Source: UMGS1519 sp050951095 (lineage in GTDB: Bacteria; Actinomycetota; Coriobacteriia; Coriobacteriales; Eggerthellaceae). From it: a DNA stretch of 64,000 bases. The stretch covers positions 248,001-312,000 of the forward strand of contig JBMNIQ010000003.1 in the NCBI GenBank assembly GCA_050951095.1, written 5' to 3'. Position 1 is the first letter of the stretch, and every line of letters begins with the position of its first letter. The notes under the pieces are model-generated. The model saw nothing but the letters and a program-made list of their open reading frames with translations, had not been told where the DNA came from and ran no database searches. The translations under genes were made by a program, and so were the position numbers. Shown piece by piece: positions 1-8,852 of the stretch.

Positions 1-69
1 GTGGCCGTTGCGCGCGGCTGCGACGTCGACCAGCCGCGCAACCTGGCGAAATCGGTGACCGTTGAGTAA
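1..69 (+). CDS. glmS: Glutamine--fructose-6-phosphate aminotransferase, C-terminal end only
   Basis: The window opens inside this gene. The last 22 codons end in a TDVDQPRNLAKSVTVE-like tail (here CDVDQPRNLAKSVTVE), the highly conserved C-terminus of GlmS. GlmS makes glucosamine-6-phosphate from fructose-6-phosphate and glutamine, the first committed step to UDP-GlcNAc and peptidoglycan. The conserved Lys of this tail belongs to the sugar isomerase active site. The next gene begins inside the GlmS stop codon region, so the two are probably translated from one message. glmS followed by acpS and an NnrD gene is a familiar actinobacterial order. Confidence 0.9.
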   Translation: MAVARGCDVDQPRNLAKSVTVE

Positions 70-715
70 CCGCACGAGCCGCGCAGACGATACCCCGCAG
101 CACGGCGCACAGCCGGCGCCCCGGGATCCGGTGCCCGCAGCTGCCGGCAGCCGGGAAGCGGCCGATGCGCCGGGACAGCCCGCCGACGCGGCACGCGCCG
201 TTGCGGACGGCGTGGGGCTGGGCATCGACATCGTCGACATCGCGCGCATGGAGCGCATCCTGCAGCGCACGCCGTCGTTCCCCGACCGCGTGTTCTCGGA
301 AGACGAATGCCGCTATTGCCGCAAGACGGCGAACCCGGCCGCGCATTTCGCAACGCGCTTTGCGGCGAAGGAGGCCGTCCTGAAAGCGCTCGGCACGGGC
401 TTTTCGGCCGGCATCCGCCCGCGCGATATAGAGGTTAAGCGCAATGCGAAGGGCCAGCCGTGCGCCGCGTTGTACAATGCCGCCAAGGCCGCCGCCGAGG
501 AGCAGGGCGTGGTGGGGCTGCCCATCTCGCTGTCGTTCACGCACACGGAGGCCGTGGCGTGCGCACTGGCGGTCACCCGCAGCTCCGTGGCGGCCATGCA
601 GAAGCGCGCCGATCCCATGAAGGAACTGGCCAAGCAATTCAAGGAAGTGCGCGGCCTACTGGACGATTTGCCCTCGAAAGGCGTGAGTGCAGATGACGAA
701 CAGCAAGTCAATTGA
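62..715 (+). CDS. acpS: Holo-[acyl-carrier-protein] synthase
   Basis: AcpS transfers 4'-phosphopantetheine from CoA to apo-ACP, activating ACP for fatty acid synthesis. The core runs from about residue 51 (GLGIDIVDI, Mg-binding Asp56) through the KEAVLKAL motif (Glu104) to a SLSFTHTE segment near residue 160. The protein is 217 aa, well above the usual 120-130. About 50 Ala/Pro/Asp-rich residues precede the core and about 45 follow it. The TTG at 62 overlaps the glmS stop, but no good ribosome binding site is visible. A GTG near 211, just before the GLGID motif, would remove the N-terminal extension, so the start is uncertain. The 3' end overlaps nnrD. Confidence 0.85.
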   Translation: MSNRTSRADDTPQHGAQPAPRDPVPAAAGSREAADAPGQPADAARAVADGVGLGIDIVDIARMERILQRTPSFPDRVFSEDECRYCRKTANPAAHFATRFAAKEAVLKALGTGFSAGIRPRDIEVKRNAKGQPCAALYNAAKAAAEEQGVVGLPISLSFTHTEAVACALAVTRSSVAAMQKRADPMKELAKQFKEVRGLLDDLPSKGVSADDEQQVN

Positions 716-1565
716 TCTGGCGGCGCTGCTGCCTATCCCCGCCAGCAACGCGAACAAGTACACGCGCGGGAAGCTGACGTTGGTCGTCGGCGGTTCGTCG
801 TATCCGGGTGCGGCATTCCTGGCCACGCGTGCGGCGCAGCGCGCCGGCGCCGGATACTGCGAGGTGTTCACGGCGCAGCAGAACGTGTCGAAGATCCAGA
901 CGTGCGCCCCGTCTTCCGTGGTGCGCTGCTGGGACGAGCTGAACCGCCTGGGCGTCACGCCCAGCAACGAGCACCATCCCACGGCCTGCGTGGTGGGCAG
1001 CGGCTTCGACCCGGACGATGCCGAGGCGCGCGAGCAGCTGGTGTACGTGCTGCAGAATGTGGAGGCTCCCGTGCTGGTTGACGGCGGCGCCATCCGCATG
1101 CTGGCCACGAAGGGCCTGCGCGAGACCGTGCTGCAGCGCACGGAGCAGGGCCTGGACACCGTCATCACGCCGCATACCGGCGAGGCCATCGCGCTCGCGG
1201 CCGCCCTGCCCAGCGGCATTGCGAAGACGCCCGATTTGGCCATGTGCCTGGCGGACGCGTTCAAATCCACGATCGTGCTGAAGGGGCCCGATACGGAGAT
1301 CGTCTCGGGCGAGCGCAGCTATACCATGACGGAGGGCACGGCGGCGCTGTCGAAGGCCGGCACGGGCGACGTGCTGGCGGGCATCATCGGCTCGCTGCTG
1401 GCGCAGCGGCTGGATGCGTTCTCGGCAGCCGTGCTGGGCACCACGCTGCATGCGCGCGCGGGCCTGCGCGCCGAAAAGCAGTTCGGCATCATCTCCGTGC
1501 TGCCGGAAGACGTGGTGGACGCCCTTCCCGAGGCCATCATGGCAACGGCGAAGTCGGGCCGGTAA
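687..1565 (+). CDS. nnrD: ADP-dependent NAD(P)H-hydrate dehydratase
   Basis: This is a YjeF C-terminal (ribokinase-like) domain protein that repairs hydrated NADH/NADPH using ADP. The conserved KAGTGDVLAG loop near residue 220 holds the catalytic Asp, and an N-terminal KLTLVVGGS strand is present. The 292 aa length fits a stand-alone NnrD. The NnrE epimerase domain often fused in front is absent. GTG 687 has AAAGG five bases upstream, while ATG 693 is two codons later; either may be used. The gene overlaps acpS by 29 nt, so translation is probably coupled. AcpS-Nnr linkage is common in Actinobacteria. Confidence 0.85.
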   Translation: MQMTNSKSIDLAALLPIPASNANKYTRGKLTLVVGGSSYPGAAFLATRAAQRAGAGYCEVFTAQQNVSKIQTCAPSSVVRCWDELNRLGVTPSNEHHPTACVVGSGFDPDDAEAREQLVYVLQNVEAPVLVDGGAIRMLATKGLRETVLQRTEQGLDTVITPHTGEAIALAAALPSGIAKTPDLAMCLADAFKSTIVLKGPDTEIVSGERSYTMTEGTAALSKAGTGDVLAGIIGSLLAQRLDAFSAAVLGTTLHARAGLRAEKQFGIISVLPEDVVDALPEAIMATAKSGR

Positions 1566-1700
1566 CCGGAGTGCGGTAACCGGAGTGCGGGCGGCGCGCA
1601 CGTGCGCCGCCGGACAAGAGCGAATTCATACGACCGCTACGGCGCCGGGTGCGATTCCGCCCGTGCCGTATGCGGTCGTCTGCAGGAAAGAGGATCAGGC

Positions 1701-3839
1701 ATGGCGGACAAGGAACCCCTGCGCAGCGGCATGGAGACGCTGCTGGATACGGATCAGCTCGTGGCATCCGTTTCCGACCCCGCGGCACGCGTGGAAGAGC
1801 TGCGCCGCGAGATAGAGCACAACGCGTACCTGTATTACGCCGAGGATCGTCCGGTGCTCTCCGATGCCGCCTACGATTCGCTCATGCGCGAGCTGCGCGC
1901 GCTCGAGGCCGCCCATCCGGAGCTTGTCGACCCGACGTCGCCCACGCAGCGCATCGGCGGCTATGTGGGCGAGCAGTTCGCACCCGTTCGCCATGCCCAG
2001 CGCATGTACTCGCTGGACGACGCGATGGGCTTGGAAGAGCTGGGCGCGTGGATGGACCGCACGTTCGAGGCGCTGGGGCGCACGGTGCCGCTGTGCTGCG
2101 AGCTGAAGATCGACGGCAGCGGCATCGCGCTGACGTACGAGGACGGCCGCCTGATCCGGGCCGCCACGCGCGGCGACGGCACGACGGGCGAAGACGTGAC
2201 GGCGAACATCCGCACCGTCCGCGACGTGCCGCTGCGCCTGCGTCCGCAGAGCCTGGACGCGCTTGCCGTGCGCGATGCGGCCATCGAGCTGCGCGGCGAG
2301 GTCTATATGCCGAAGAAGAGCTTCGAGACGCTGAATGCCGCCGCGGAGGCGGACGGCAGGACGCCGTTCGCGAACCCGCGCAACGCGGCGGCCGGCAGCC
2401 TGCGCCAGAAGGACTACACCATCACCGGCAAGCGCGACCTGTCCACGTTCATCTACGCCACGGCATCGAACGGCCAGTTCGCCCTGCCCGGCCAATTCGA
2501 GCTGCTGGAATGGATGCGCGCGGCGGGCTTCCATGTGAACCCGGACGTGAAGCTGTGCAACAGCGCGGAAGAGGTGCGCGCGTTCTGCCGTGCCGCGCTG
2601 GACCGCCGCGAGGACCTGCCGTACGAGATCGACGGCGTGGTCGTGAAGGTGAACGAGTTCGCCCTGCAGGATTCCCTGGGCTTCACGGCCCGTGCGCCGC
2701 GCTGGGCCATTGCGTACAAGTTCCCTCCCGAAGAGAAGACCACGCTGCTGCGCGACATCACCGTGCAGGTGGGCCGCACGGGCGCGCTGACGCCTGTGGC
2801 GGAGCTGGTGCCGGTCACCGTTGCGGGGTCCGTCGTGGCCCGTGCCACGCTGCATAACGAGGACGAGGTGCATCGCAAGGATGTGCGCGTGGGCGACACC
2901 GTCATCGTGCGCAAGGCGGGCGACGTCATCCCCGAGGTGGTGGGCCCCGTGCTGAGCCTGCGCCCGGCAGACGCCGTCGAGTGGCATATGCCCGCCACGT
3001 GCCCCAGCTGCGGCAGCCCCGTGGTGCGCGAGGACGGCGAAGCGGCGTTTCGCTGCCTTTCCATCGACTGCCCGGCGCAGGCGGCCGAGCGCCTGGTGCA
3101 CTGGTGCAGCCGCGATGCCATGGACATCGACGGCATGGGCGACGAGATTATCGCCCGTTTGAACGCATCGGGCCTGGTCACCGACGTGGCGGACTTCTAC
3201 CATCTGAGCGAATACGACTTGGCCACGCTCGATATGGGGCGCGTCAACAAGGACGGCGAGCCCATCCATCTGGGCGGCGTCATGGCGAAGAAGCTGATCG
3301 CCTCCATCGAGAACAGCAAGCAGGCGGACTTCTCGCGCGTGCTGTTCGGCCTGGGCGTGCGCCATGTGGGCAAGAAGACGGCCGAGAACATCGTTGCCGC
3401 ATTCCCCAGCATGGAGGCGCTGCGCAAAGCGGACGTGGAGCAGCTTGCCGCCGTGGACGGCGTGGGCACCATCATTGCGGAGAGCCTGTACGCATTCCTG
3501 CGCACGCCGCAGAACGTGCAGGTCATCGACCGCTTGCAGCATCATGGCGTGGCCATGGAGTCGCACATGGCGGCTCCTGCGGGGCCGCAGCCGCTTGCCG
3601 GTCTGACGTTCGTGCTCACCGGCAGCCTGACGAAGAGCGGCATGACGCGCACGGAGGCCGGCGACCGCCTGAAGGCGCTCGGTGCGAAGGTCACGGGCAG
3701 CGTATCGAAGAAGACCAACTATGTCATTGCCGGCGATGCGGCGGGCAGCAAGCGCGACAAGGCCGAGAGCCTGGGCGTCCCCGTGCTGTCCGAAGACGAT
3801 TTCCTCCGCATTCTGGATACGGGCGTAGTGGGGCAGTAG
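1701..3839 (+). CDS. ligA: NAD-dependent DNA ligase LigA
   Basis: LigA seals DNA nicks using NAD+ during replication and repair. The 712 aa protein has the full family architecture: the adenylation domain with the AMP-accepting lysine in KIDG (Lys136), an OB fold, a four-cysteine zinc finger (CPSC then CLSIDC, about residues 434-455), helix-hairpin-helix repeats (about 460-600) and a C-terminal BRCT domain (about 635-710, starting GLTFVLTGSL). The ATG at 1701 is chosen because GGAAAGAGGA lies just upstream. The open frame extends 33 codons further 5' without family similarity. It stands alone after a 135-nt gap. Confidence 0.96.
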   Translation: MADKEPLRSGMETLLDTDQLVASVSDPAARVEELRREIEHNAYLYYAEDRPVLSDAAYDSLMRELRALEAAHPELVDPTSPTQRIGGYVGEQFAPVRHAQRMYSLDDAMGLEELGAWMDRTFEALGRTVPLCCELKIDGSGIALTYEDGRLIRAATRGDGTTGEDVTANIRTVRDVPLRLRPQSLDALAVRDAAIELRGEVYMPKKSFETLNAAAEADGRTPFANPRNAAAGSLRQKDYTITGKRDLSTFIYATASNGQFALPGQFELLEWMRAAGFHVNPDVKLCNSAEEVRAFCRAALDRREDLPYEIDGVVVKVNEFALQDSLGFTARAPRWAIAYKFPPEEKTTLLRDITVQVGRTGALTPVAELVPVTVAGSVVARATLHNEDEVHRKDVRVGDTVIVRKAGDVIPEVVGPVLSLRPADAVEWHMPATCPSCGSPVVREDGEAAFRCLSIDCPAQAAERLVHWCSRDAMDIDGMGDEIIARLNASGLVTDVADFYHLSEYDLATLDMGRVNKDGEPIHLGGVMAKKLIASIENSKQADFSRVLFGLGVRHVGKKTAENIVAAFPSMEALRKADVEQLAAVDGVGTIIAESLYAFLRTPQNVQVIDRLQHHGVAMESHMAAPAGPQPLAGLTFVLTGSLTKSGMTRTEAGDRLKALGAKVTGSVSKKTNYVIAGDAAGSKRDKAESLGVPVLSEDDFLRILDTGVVGQ

Positions 3840-4025
3840 CAGCGCTCCGGCGCCCACGAACACTATACTTATAGAGGAATATGCATAAAAACAAGCCGTA
3901 TTTATGCACGCTATGAACCAATACGCCAATTTGACCTAAAGATATCGGCGTTATTTGTCATGAATGAAAAGCGGTAAAATCGGAGTAGAAAGTAGTGTGT
4001 TGTTTTCGTGTGAGGAGGAGATCTT

Positions 4026-4502
4026 ATGTTGTACAAGAAACTGTTGGTCCCGTTCGATCGCTCGGAGCATTCGCAGCATGCATTGAAGCTTGCCGTCAAA
4101 ATGGTGGCAGACGATCCTACGGCTGAGATTGTGGTATTCCGCTCCATCGCCGGCGTGAGGGATGTCGGAATCGTTTACGGCCGCGGCATGGAAGGCACGG
4201 GCTACGTAGACGAGAACACGAAAGACCGCATCCTGAACCTGCGCACCAAGCAGCTGGATGCCGCGAAGAAGCAGACGGAAGAGGATGCCGCGCCGCATCT
4301 CGAGGGCGTGAAGAATCCGGTTACGTATCTGGTGGAGTTCGATCCCACGCCGGTGGAGGGCGTGCTGGATGCCATCAAGAAGACCGGCGCGGATGGCGTC
4401 GTCATCGGTTGCCGCGGCATGAATGCCGTGTCCGGCATGCTGGGTTCCGTGAGCTACGGCGTTGCCCGTTCCGCCGACGTTCCGGTGACCGTGGTGAAAT
4501 AG
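4026..4502 (+). CDS. Universal stress protein, UspA family
   Basis: This 158 aa single-domain Usp protein is cytoplasmic and likely dimeric. It opens with the family strand YKKLLVPFDRSEHS and ends with a GCRG...GSVS nucleotide-binding loop (residues 128-143). The loop has eight residues between its second and third glycines rather than the usual nine, so ATP binding is likely but not certain. A strong GAGGAGG-type ribosome binding site precedes the ATG and a clear intrinsic terminator follows, so it is a monocistronic unit. The role, inferred from the family, is survival under stress or starvation. Confidence 0.9.
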   Translation: MLYKKLLVPFDRSEHSQHALKLAVKMVADDPTAEIVVFRSIAGVRDVGIVYGRGMEGTGYVDENTKDRILNLRTKQLDAAKKQTEEDAAPHLEGVKNPVTYLVEFDPTPVEGVLDAIKKTGADGVVIGCRGMNAVSGMLGSVSYGVARSADVPVTVVK

Positions 4503-4546
4503 CTGCATGAATTTCCCTGCACAGCAGCGGAAAGCAAGCAGAACAT

Positions 4547-4582
4547 GCGAGGATCCCTCTGCGGAGGGGCCCTCGCTTTTTT
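4547..4582 (+). terminator. Intrinsic terminator after the Usp gene
   Basis: A GCGAGG-rich stem with its second arm ending CCTCGC (one internal mismatch, loop TGCG) is followed by six T residues. It isolates the Usp gene from tlyA. Confidence 0.85.
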
Positions 4583-4662
4583 ATTTCCCGCCGCGTTGTC
4601 GCGTGACGGGCGCACGGTAGGGAGACACGGGGAGGGCCTGTCGCACCGGATGCCGCATTCCG

Positions 4663-4668
4663 TATAAT
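4663..4668 (+). promoter_or_regulatory. -10 box of tlyA (leaderless arrangement)
   Basis: A perfect TATAAT lies six bases before the tlyA ATG. Initiation 6-8 nt after the box would start the mRNA at or next to the start codon. No Shine-Dalgarno sequence lies between them. No good -35 hexamer is visible. Confidence 0.75.
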
Positions 4669-4674
4669 GGCGGC

Positions 4675-5406
4675 ATGAAGAAGATACGATTGGATACCCT
4701 GCTGGTGGAACGCGGCTATTTCGCTGCGCCGGAGGATGTGCTGCCCGCCGTGGTGGCGCACGAGGTGAAGGTGAACGACGTGTATGCCACCAGCGCCGCA
4801 ATGAAGGTTGCCCCCGATGCGGATGTACAGGTGAAGGGCAGCGGACCGTATGTGTCGCGCGGCGGCTTGAAGCTGCGCGGGGCGCTGGATGCCTTCCATC
4901 AGGACGTCACGGGCATGCGCTGCTGCGATATCGGGTCGTCCACCGGCGGCTTCACGGACTGCCTGCTGCAGGCCGGTGCGGCATCCGTTGCGTGCGTGGA
5001 TGTGAACTACGGCCAGCTGGCGTGGAAGATTCGCTCGGATCCGCGCGTGGATGTGCACGAGCGCACGAACATCCGCTTCGCCACGCCCGAGGAACTGGGT
5101 GCGCCGTTCGACTTGCTGGTGGCGGACCTGAGCTTCATCGGCCTTGCGGGGCTGGCGGAGACGTTCGCCGCGCTCACGGAGCCGGGCGGGCTGTTCATCG
5201 GCTTGGTGAAGCCGCAGTTCGAAAGCCGCCACAGCGAAACGGAGCAGGGCGTGGTCCTGGACCCGGACGTGCGCCGGCGCGTGGTGGACGAGGTCTGCGC
5301 GGCGCTGCAGGAGGCGGGCTTCGACGTGACCGGCTGCGTGGAGTCGTCCATCACCGGCCGCAAGAAGCACAACGTGGAGTTCCTGGTGCGCGCTGTGCGC
5401 CGCTAG
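4675..5406 (+). CDS. tlyA: TlyA family rRNA (cytidine-2'-O)-methyltransferase
   Basis: TlyA methylates the 2'-OH of cytidines in 16S and/or 23S rRNA; in mycobacteria it sets capreomycin susceptibility. The 243 aa protein has an N-terminal S4 RNA-binding domain (about 1-65, starting IRLDTLLVERG) and an FtsJ-like SAM domain with DIGSSTGGFTD (residues 85-95). The VADLSFIG and LVKPQFE motifs carry the catalytic residues typical of the family. The ATG is fixed by similarity and by the TATAAT six bases upstream, which suggests a leaderless message. It is monocistronic. Confidence 0.93.
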   Translation: MKKIRLDTLLVERGYFAAPEDVLPAVVAHEVKVNDVYATSAAMKVAPDADVQVKGSGPYVSRGGLKLRGALDAFHQDVTGMRCCDIGSSTGGFTDCLLQAGAASVACVDVNYGQLAWKIRSDPRVDVHERTNIRFATPEELGAPFDLLVADLSFIGLAGLAETFAALTEPGGLFIGLVKPQFESRHSETEQGVVLDPDVRRRVVDEVCAALQEAGFDVTGCVESSITGRKKHNVEFLVRAVRR

Positions 5407-5610
5407 CGCGAACGACGCACGGGCAATCCGGTGGCCGCCGCTCGAACGGCAACGGGCGCGTCGATTCGAGAGCGTTTTCACGACCCGTGTGTTTCCGTTC
5501 CATGAAATACATCGTGCTTTAGCGGAGAAAAGCGCGCGTTCACGGGGAGCCGGGTATCGTTCGCCTCCTATGCGCTACACTGGGCAGCAACACTATAAGA
5601 AAGGAAGATT

Positions 5611-6699
5611 ATGTCCAGGGTTTACAACTTTTCCGCCGGTCCGGCTACGCTTCCCGAAGAGGTCTTGAAGCAGGCAGCCGATGAGATGCTCGACTACCAT
5701 GGTTGCGGCATGTCCGTCATGGAGATGAGCCATCGTTCTCCCGAATTCCAGAACATCATCGACACCGCCGAGGCCGACATCCGCGAGCTGATGAACATCC
5801 CCGACAATTACAAGGTACTGTTCATGCAGGGCGGTGGCACGCTGCAGTTCGCCGCCATCCCCATGAACCTGATGAAGCCGGAAAACGGCTGCGCCGATTA
5901 CATCGTCTCCGGCGGCTGGTCGAAGAAGGCTGCGAAGGAAGCTGAAAAGTACGGCAAGGTGAACGTCATCGCCTCGTCCGAGGACGACAACTTCACGCAC
6001 GTGCCCGACCTGACGAACCTCGAGATCGACGATGACGCGGATTACGTGTACATCTGCCAGAACGAGACCGTGTACGGCACCACCTACCACACGCTTCCCG
6101 ACACGAAGGGCAAGCCGCTGGTGGCGGACGTCAGCTCCATGTTCCTGTCCGAGCCCATGGACGTTTCGAAGTACGGCCTGATCTACGGCGGCGTTCAGAA
6201 GAACGTCGGCCCCGCCGGCCTGGCCATCGTGATCATCCGCGAGGACCTGATCCGCGACGACATCAACCCGTACACGCCCGTCTACATGAACTATAAGACG
6301 CAGGCCGAGAAGGGCAGCCTGTACAACACGCCCGCGTGCTACACCATCTACGTCTGCGGCCTGGTGTTCAAGTGGCTGAAGAAGCAGGGCGGCCTGGAAG
6401 GCATCGGCACGCGCAACCGCGCGAAGGCGAAGCTGCTGTACGACTACCTGGACAGCTCGAAGCTGTTCAAGGGCACGGCCGCGAAGGAGGACCGCTCCAT
6501 CATGAACGTGCCGTTCGTGACCGGCGACAAGGACCTCGACGCGAAGTTCATCGCCGAGGCCAAGGAGCACGGCATCGCGAACATCAAGGGCCATCGTTCC
6601 GTGGGCGGCATGCGCGCCAGCATCTACAACGCCATGACCATCGAAGGCGTTCAGGCGCTCGTGGACTTCATGAAGGAGTTCGAGAAGGAGAACGCCTAG
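5611..6699 (+). CDS. serC: Phosphoserine aminotransferase
   Basis: SerC converts 3-phosphohydroxypyruvate and glutamate to phosphoserine, and can act on the pyridoxal precursor in some species. The 362 aa protein starts YNFSAGPATLP, the family signature. Its PLP-binding lysine is Lys197 in GGVQKNVGPAG. The length matches the E. coli enzyme. An AAGGAAG ribosome binding site lies before the ATG. serA and serB are not adjacent, so the serine genes are dispersed. The ending NIKGHRSVGGMRASIYNAM is typical of the family. Confidence 0.97.
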   Translation: MSRVYNFSAGPATLPEEVLKQAADEMLDYHGCGMSVMEMSHRSPEFQNIIDTAEADIRELMNIPDNYKVLFMQGGGTLQFAAIPMNLMKPENGCADYIVSGGWSKKAAKEAEKYGKVNVIASSEDDNFTHVPDLTNLEIDDDADYVYICQNETVYGTTYHTLPDTKGKPLVADVSSMFLSEPMDVSKYGLIYGGVQKNVGPAGLAIVIIREDLIRDDINPYTPVYMNYKTQAEKGSLYNTPACYTIYVCGLVFKWLKKQGGLEGIGTRNRAKAKLLYDYLDSSKLFKGTAAKEDRSIMNVPFVTGDKDLDAKFIAEAKEHGIANIKGHRSVGGMRASIYNAMTIEGVQALVDFMKEFEKENA

Positions 6700-6773
6700 C
6701 ATCTCGGCGTTCCGCGCATCCTGAGATTGCGCAGTTTCTCTGCAGGGTGCCGGCCGCTCCCCGCAATCCATTT

Positions 6774-6840
6774 GCGATTGCGTGCAGAGCAGATATACTT
6801 TCATATCAATCTGGAAAGGGGCTTTCGGGCCCCTTTCCCA
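6774..6840 (+). promoter_or_regulatory. Promoter and leader hairpin of the CDF transporter gene
   Basis: TTGCGA (6774-6779), a 16-nt spacer and TATACT form a promoter. Immediately inside the predicted transcript, at about 6810-6836, is a 10-bp GC-rich hairpin with arms GGAAAGGGGC and GCCCCTTTCC. It is followed by CATCGTTTTC rather than a clean T run. It could terminate serC read-through or act as a leader element controlling the transporter. Confidence 0.5.
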
Positions 6841-6867
6841 TCGTTTTCATCAAGAGAAGGGACAGAA

Positions 6868-8172
6868 TTGAACGCCAAGAGCGATCAGCCTCCGAGTACC
6901 AAGAACGTTACGGACGCAGAGCGCGCACACTCTGCCGAAGCACGCCCTGAAGCGCTGGCATCCGCCGCGGGTTTGGGCGTAGGAGCGTCAGGAGCGGTAA
7001 ATCCCGACGCGCCCCATGTGCAGAATCCCGCCGGACAGCCCATTCCCGGCGCAGCCGCCACTCAGCAGGAGGGCGGAAATTCCACCATTGCCGTTGTCGC
7101 TGCCATTATCGGTGACATTCTCGTTGGCATCGTCAAGCTTATTGCGGCAGCCATCACCGGTTCGCAGGCTATGGTTTCCGAGGGCATTCACTCTATCGTC
7201 GACTCCGGCAACGCCATGCTGGTGTTGTTCGGCATCCATCAGTCCCGGAAGGGCGCCGACGAGGACCATCCGTTCGGCCACGGTAAGGAGCTCTACTTCT
7301 GGACGCTGGTCGTTGCCGTGCTGATCTTCGCTGTGGGCGGCGGCATCTCGCTCATGGAGGGCATCAACTACCTGCGCAGCATCACACCGGAGACGCAGCT
7401 TTCCGACCCCACTGCGAACATCATCATCCTGTGCATCGCCGCCGTGATCGAAGGCGTCACGCTCTCCATCGCCATCCGCCAGTTCAACAAGGCGCGAGGC
7501 GACATGGGCCCGCTGGAATTCATCGGCTACGCGAAGGATCCCAGCCTGTACACGGTTGTGCTGGAGGACACGGCAGCTGAAACCGGTTTGGCGATTGCCT
7601 TCTTGGGCATCACGCTGTCGCATGCGTTCAACAACCCCTACATCGACGGCATCGCATCCGTGCTCATCAGCCTGCTGCTGATGGCCGTGGCAAGCGTCCT
7701 GCTGATCGAGACGAAGAAGCTGCTGGTGGGCGAGGGTTTGAACAAGCCCGAGACGCGCCGCATCATCGAGATCGTGGAAGCGAACCCGCACGTGGTGGAC
7801 TGCGGCCGCGTGCTGACCATGTACATGGGCCCGCACCAGCTGCTGGTGACCATCGATGCGAACTTCAAACTGACGTCATCGGCGCACGACATCCTTGTGG
7901 CCGTCGACAACATCGAGGCGGGCATTCGCAAGGAATTCCCCGATGCGACGCGCGTGTTCATCGAGGTGGAAAGCCTGAGGAACGTCCGCGAGCAGGCGCA
8001 GGAGTTCGAGGAGATGGAATCCGATATCGAAGAGGAGCAGGAGCGCGACGAGGAGCTGGCATCCGCCCAGGCCGATGACGCCTCCGAGCTGGACAACGCC
8101 TCTTCGGACGCCCCGAAGCCCGGCGACAAAGACGACGAGAAGCTTCACGTGGGTCCGTTCACCGTGAAATAA
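6868..8172 (+). CDS. Cation diffusion facilitator (CDF) family metal transporter
   Basis: CDF proteins export Zn2+, Mn2+, Fe2+ or similar ions in exchange for protons. The membrane part carries the family signature GSQAMVSEGIHSIVDSGN followed by FGHGKELYFW, about six hydrophobic segments, and an EDTAAETG motif supplying the second half of the metal site. A soluble C-terminal CDF domain follows. The last 70 residues are an added Glu/Asp-rich tail. The TTG at 6868 is preferred because AAGG lies 7-8 bases before it; the open frame extends 47 codons further without family similarity. The substrate metal cannot be read from sequence. A weak hairpin follows the gene at about 8189-8216. Confidence 0.85.
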   Translation: MNAKSDQPPSTKNVTDAERAHSAEARPEALASAAGLGVGASGAVNPDAPHVQNPAGQPIPGAAATQQEGGNSTIAVVAAIIGDILVGIVKLIAAAITGSQAMVSEGIHSIVDSGNAMLVLFGIHQSRKGADEDHPFGHGKELYFWTLVVAVLIFAVGGGISLMEGINYLRSITPETQLSDPTANIIILCIAAVIEGVTLSIAIRQFNKARGDMGPLEFIGYAKDPSLYTVVLEDTAAETGLAIAFLGITLSHAFNNPYIDGIASVLISLLLMAVASVLLIETKKLLVGEGLNKPETRRIIEIVEANPHVVDCGRVLTMYMGPHQLLVTIDANFKLTSSAHDILVAVDNIEAGIRKEFPDATRVFIEVESLRNVREQAQEFEEMESDIEEEQERDEELASAQADDASELDNASSDAPKPGDKDDEKLHVGPFTVK

Positions 8173-8260
8173 CGTCGAAGCAATTTCCGGCCCCTTTCGC
8201 CTGACGGCGGAGGGGTCGCCTCATTTTCCCATTCAGAGATACGACAAGGAAGGAATCCCC

Positions 8261-8650
8261 ATGGAAACAGGTATTACCGGCACCGGCTCTTTCGTTGTGA
8301 AGGAAGAGGATACGGCTCTGGCGCAGGGCAGCGGCACGCTGCGCGTGCTTGCAACGCCGGCGTTGATCGCCCTGATGGAACGCACGGCTTGGCAGAGCGT
8401 GGCCGACCAGCTGGATGACGGGCAGACCACGGTGGGCACCGCCATGGATATGGAGCACACGGCACCCACGCCCGTTGGCATGACGGTGACATGCGAGAGC
8501 AAGCTCGTGGGCATCGACCGCCGCGCGCTGATGTTCGAGATCACGGCGCACGACGAGCGCGGCCCTGTGGCCACGGCCACGCACAGCCGCTTCATCGTGG
8601 ACTCCGACCGGTTCCAGGCGAAGGCGGACGCGAAACTGCAGGCCGAATAG
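8261..8650 (+). CDS. FlK-like hot-dog thioesterase
   Basis: This 129 aa single hot-dog domain resembles the fluoroacetyl-CoA thioesterase FlK family. Thr32, Glu40 and His66 have the same spacing (8 and 26 residues) as the FlK catalytic triad Thr42/Glu50/His76. It opens with TGSFVVKEEDTA, which is typical of the family. Most homologues hydrolyse small or toxic acyl-CoAs rather than fluoroacetyl-CoA, so the substrate is unknown. A GGAAGGAA ribosome binding site precedes the ATG. It lies 88 nt after the CDF gene and before a terminator shared with the convergent UPF0210 gene. Confidence 0.82.
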   Translation: METGITGTGSFVVKEEDTALAQGSGTLRVLATPALIALMERTAWQSVADQLDDGQTTVGTAMDMEHTAPTPVGMTVTCESKLVGIDRRALMFEITAHDERGPVATATHSRFIVDSDRFQAKADAKLQAE

Positions 8651-8751
8651 CGGCTGTAGCAACGGGCGCACCGCCATATGCGGACGCTGCGGTGAGCTGC
8701 GGCTGCGCGACGTTCGTGCCGCCGACGCGCGGCGAACAGGAGAAACGAGAT

Positions 8752-8776
8752 AAGGCCCCTCGCACGAGGGGCCTTT
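8752..8776 (+). terminator. Intrinsic terminator between convergent genes
   Basis: An AAGGCCCCTCG arm is followed by the complementary CGAGGGGCCTT and a short T run. The reverse strand also reads as a hairpin, so it can serve the convergent UPF0210 gene. Confidence 0.75.
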
Positions 8777-8852
8777 CGCATTGCCGTTGTGAAGCCGGCC
8801 GGCTGTCCTCCGGCACCGCCGCGGTGCGCCGCGGCAACCGGATGCGGCGCGG

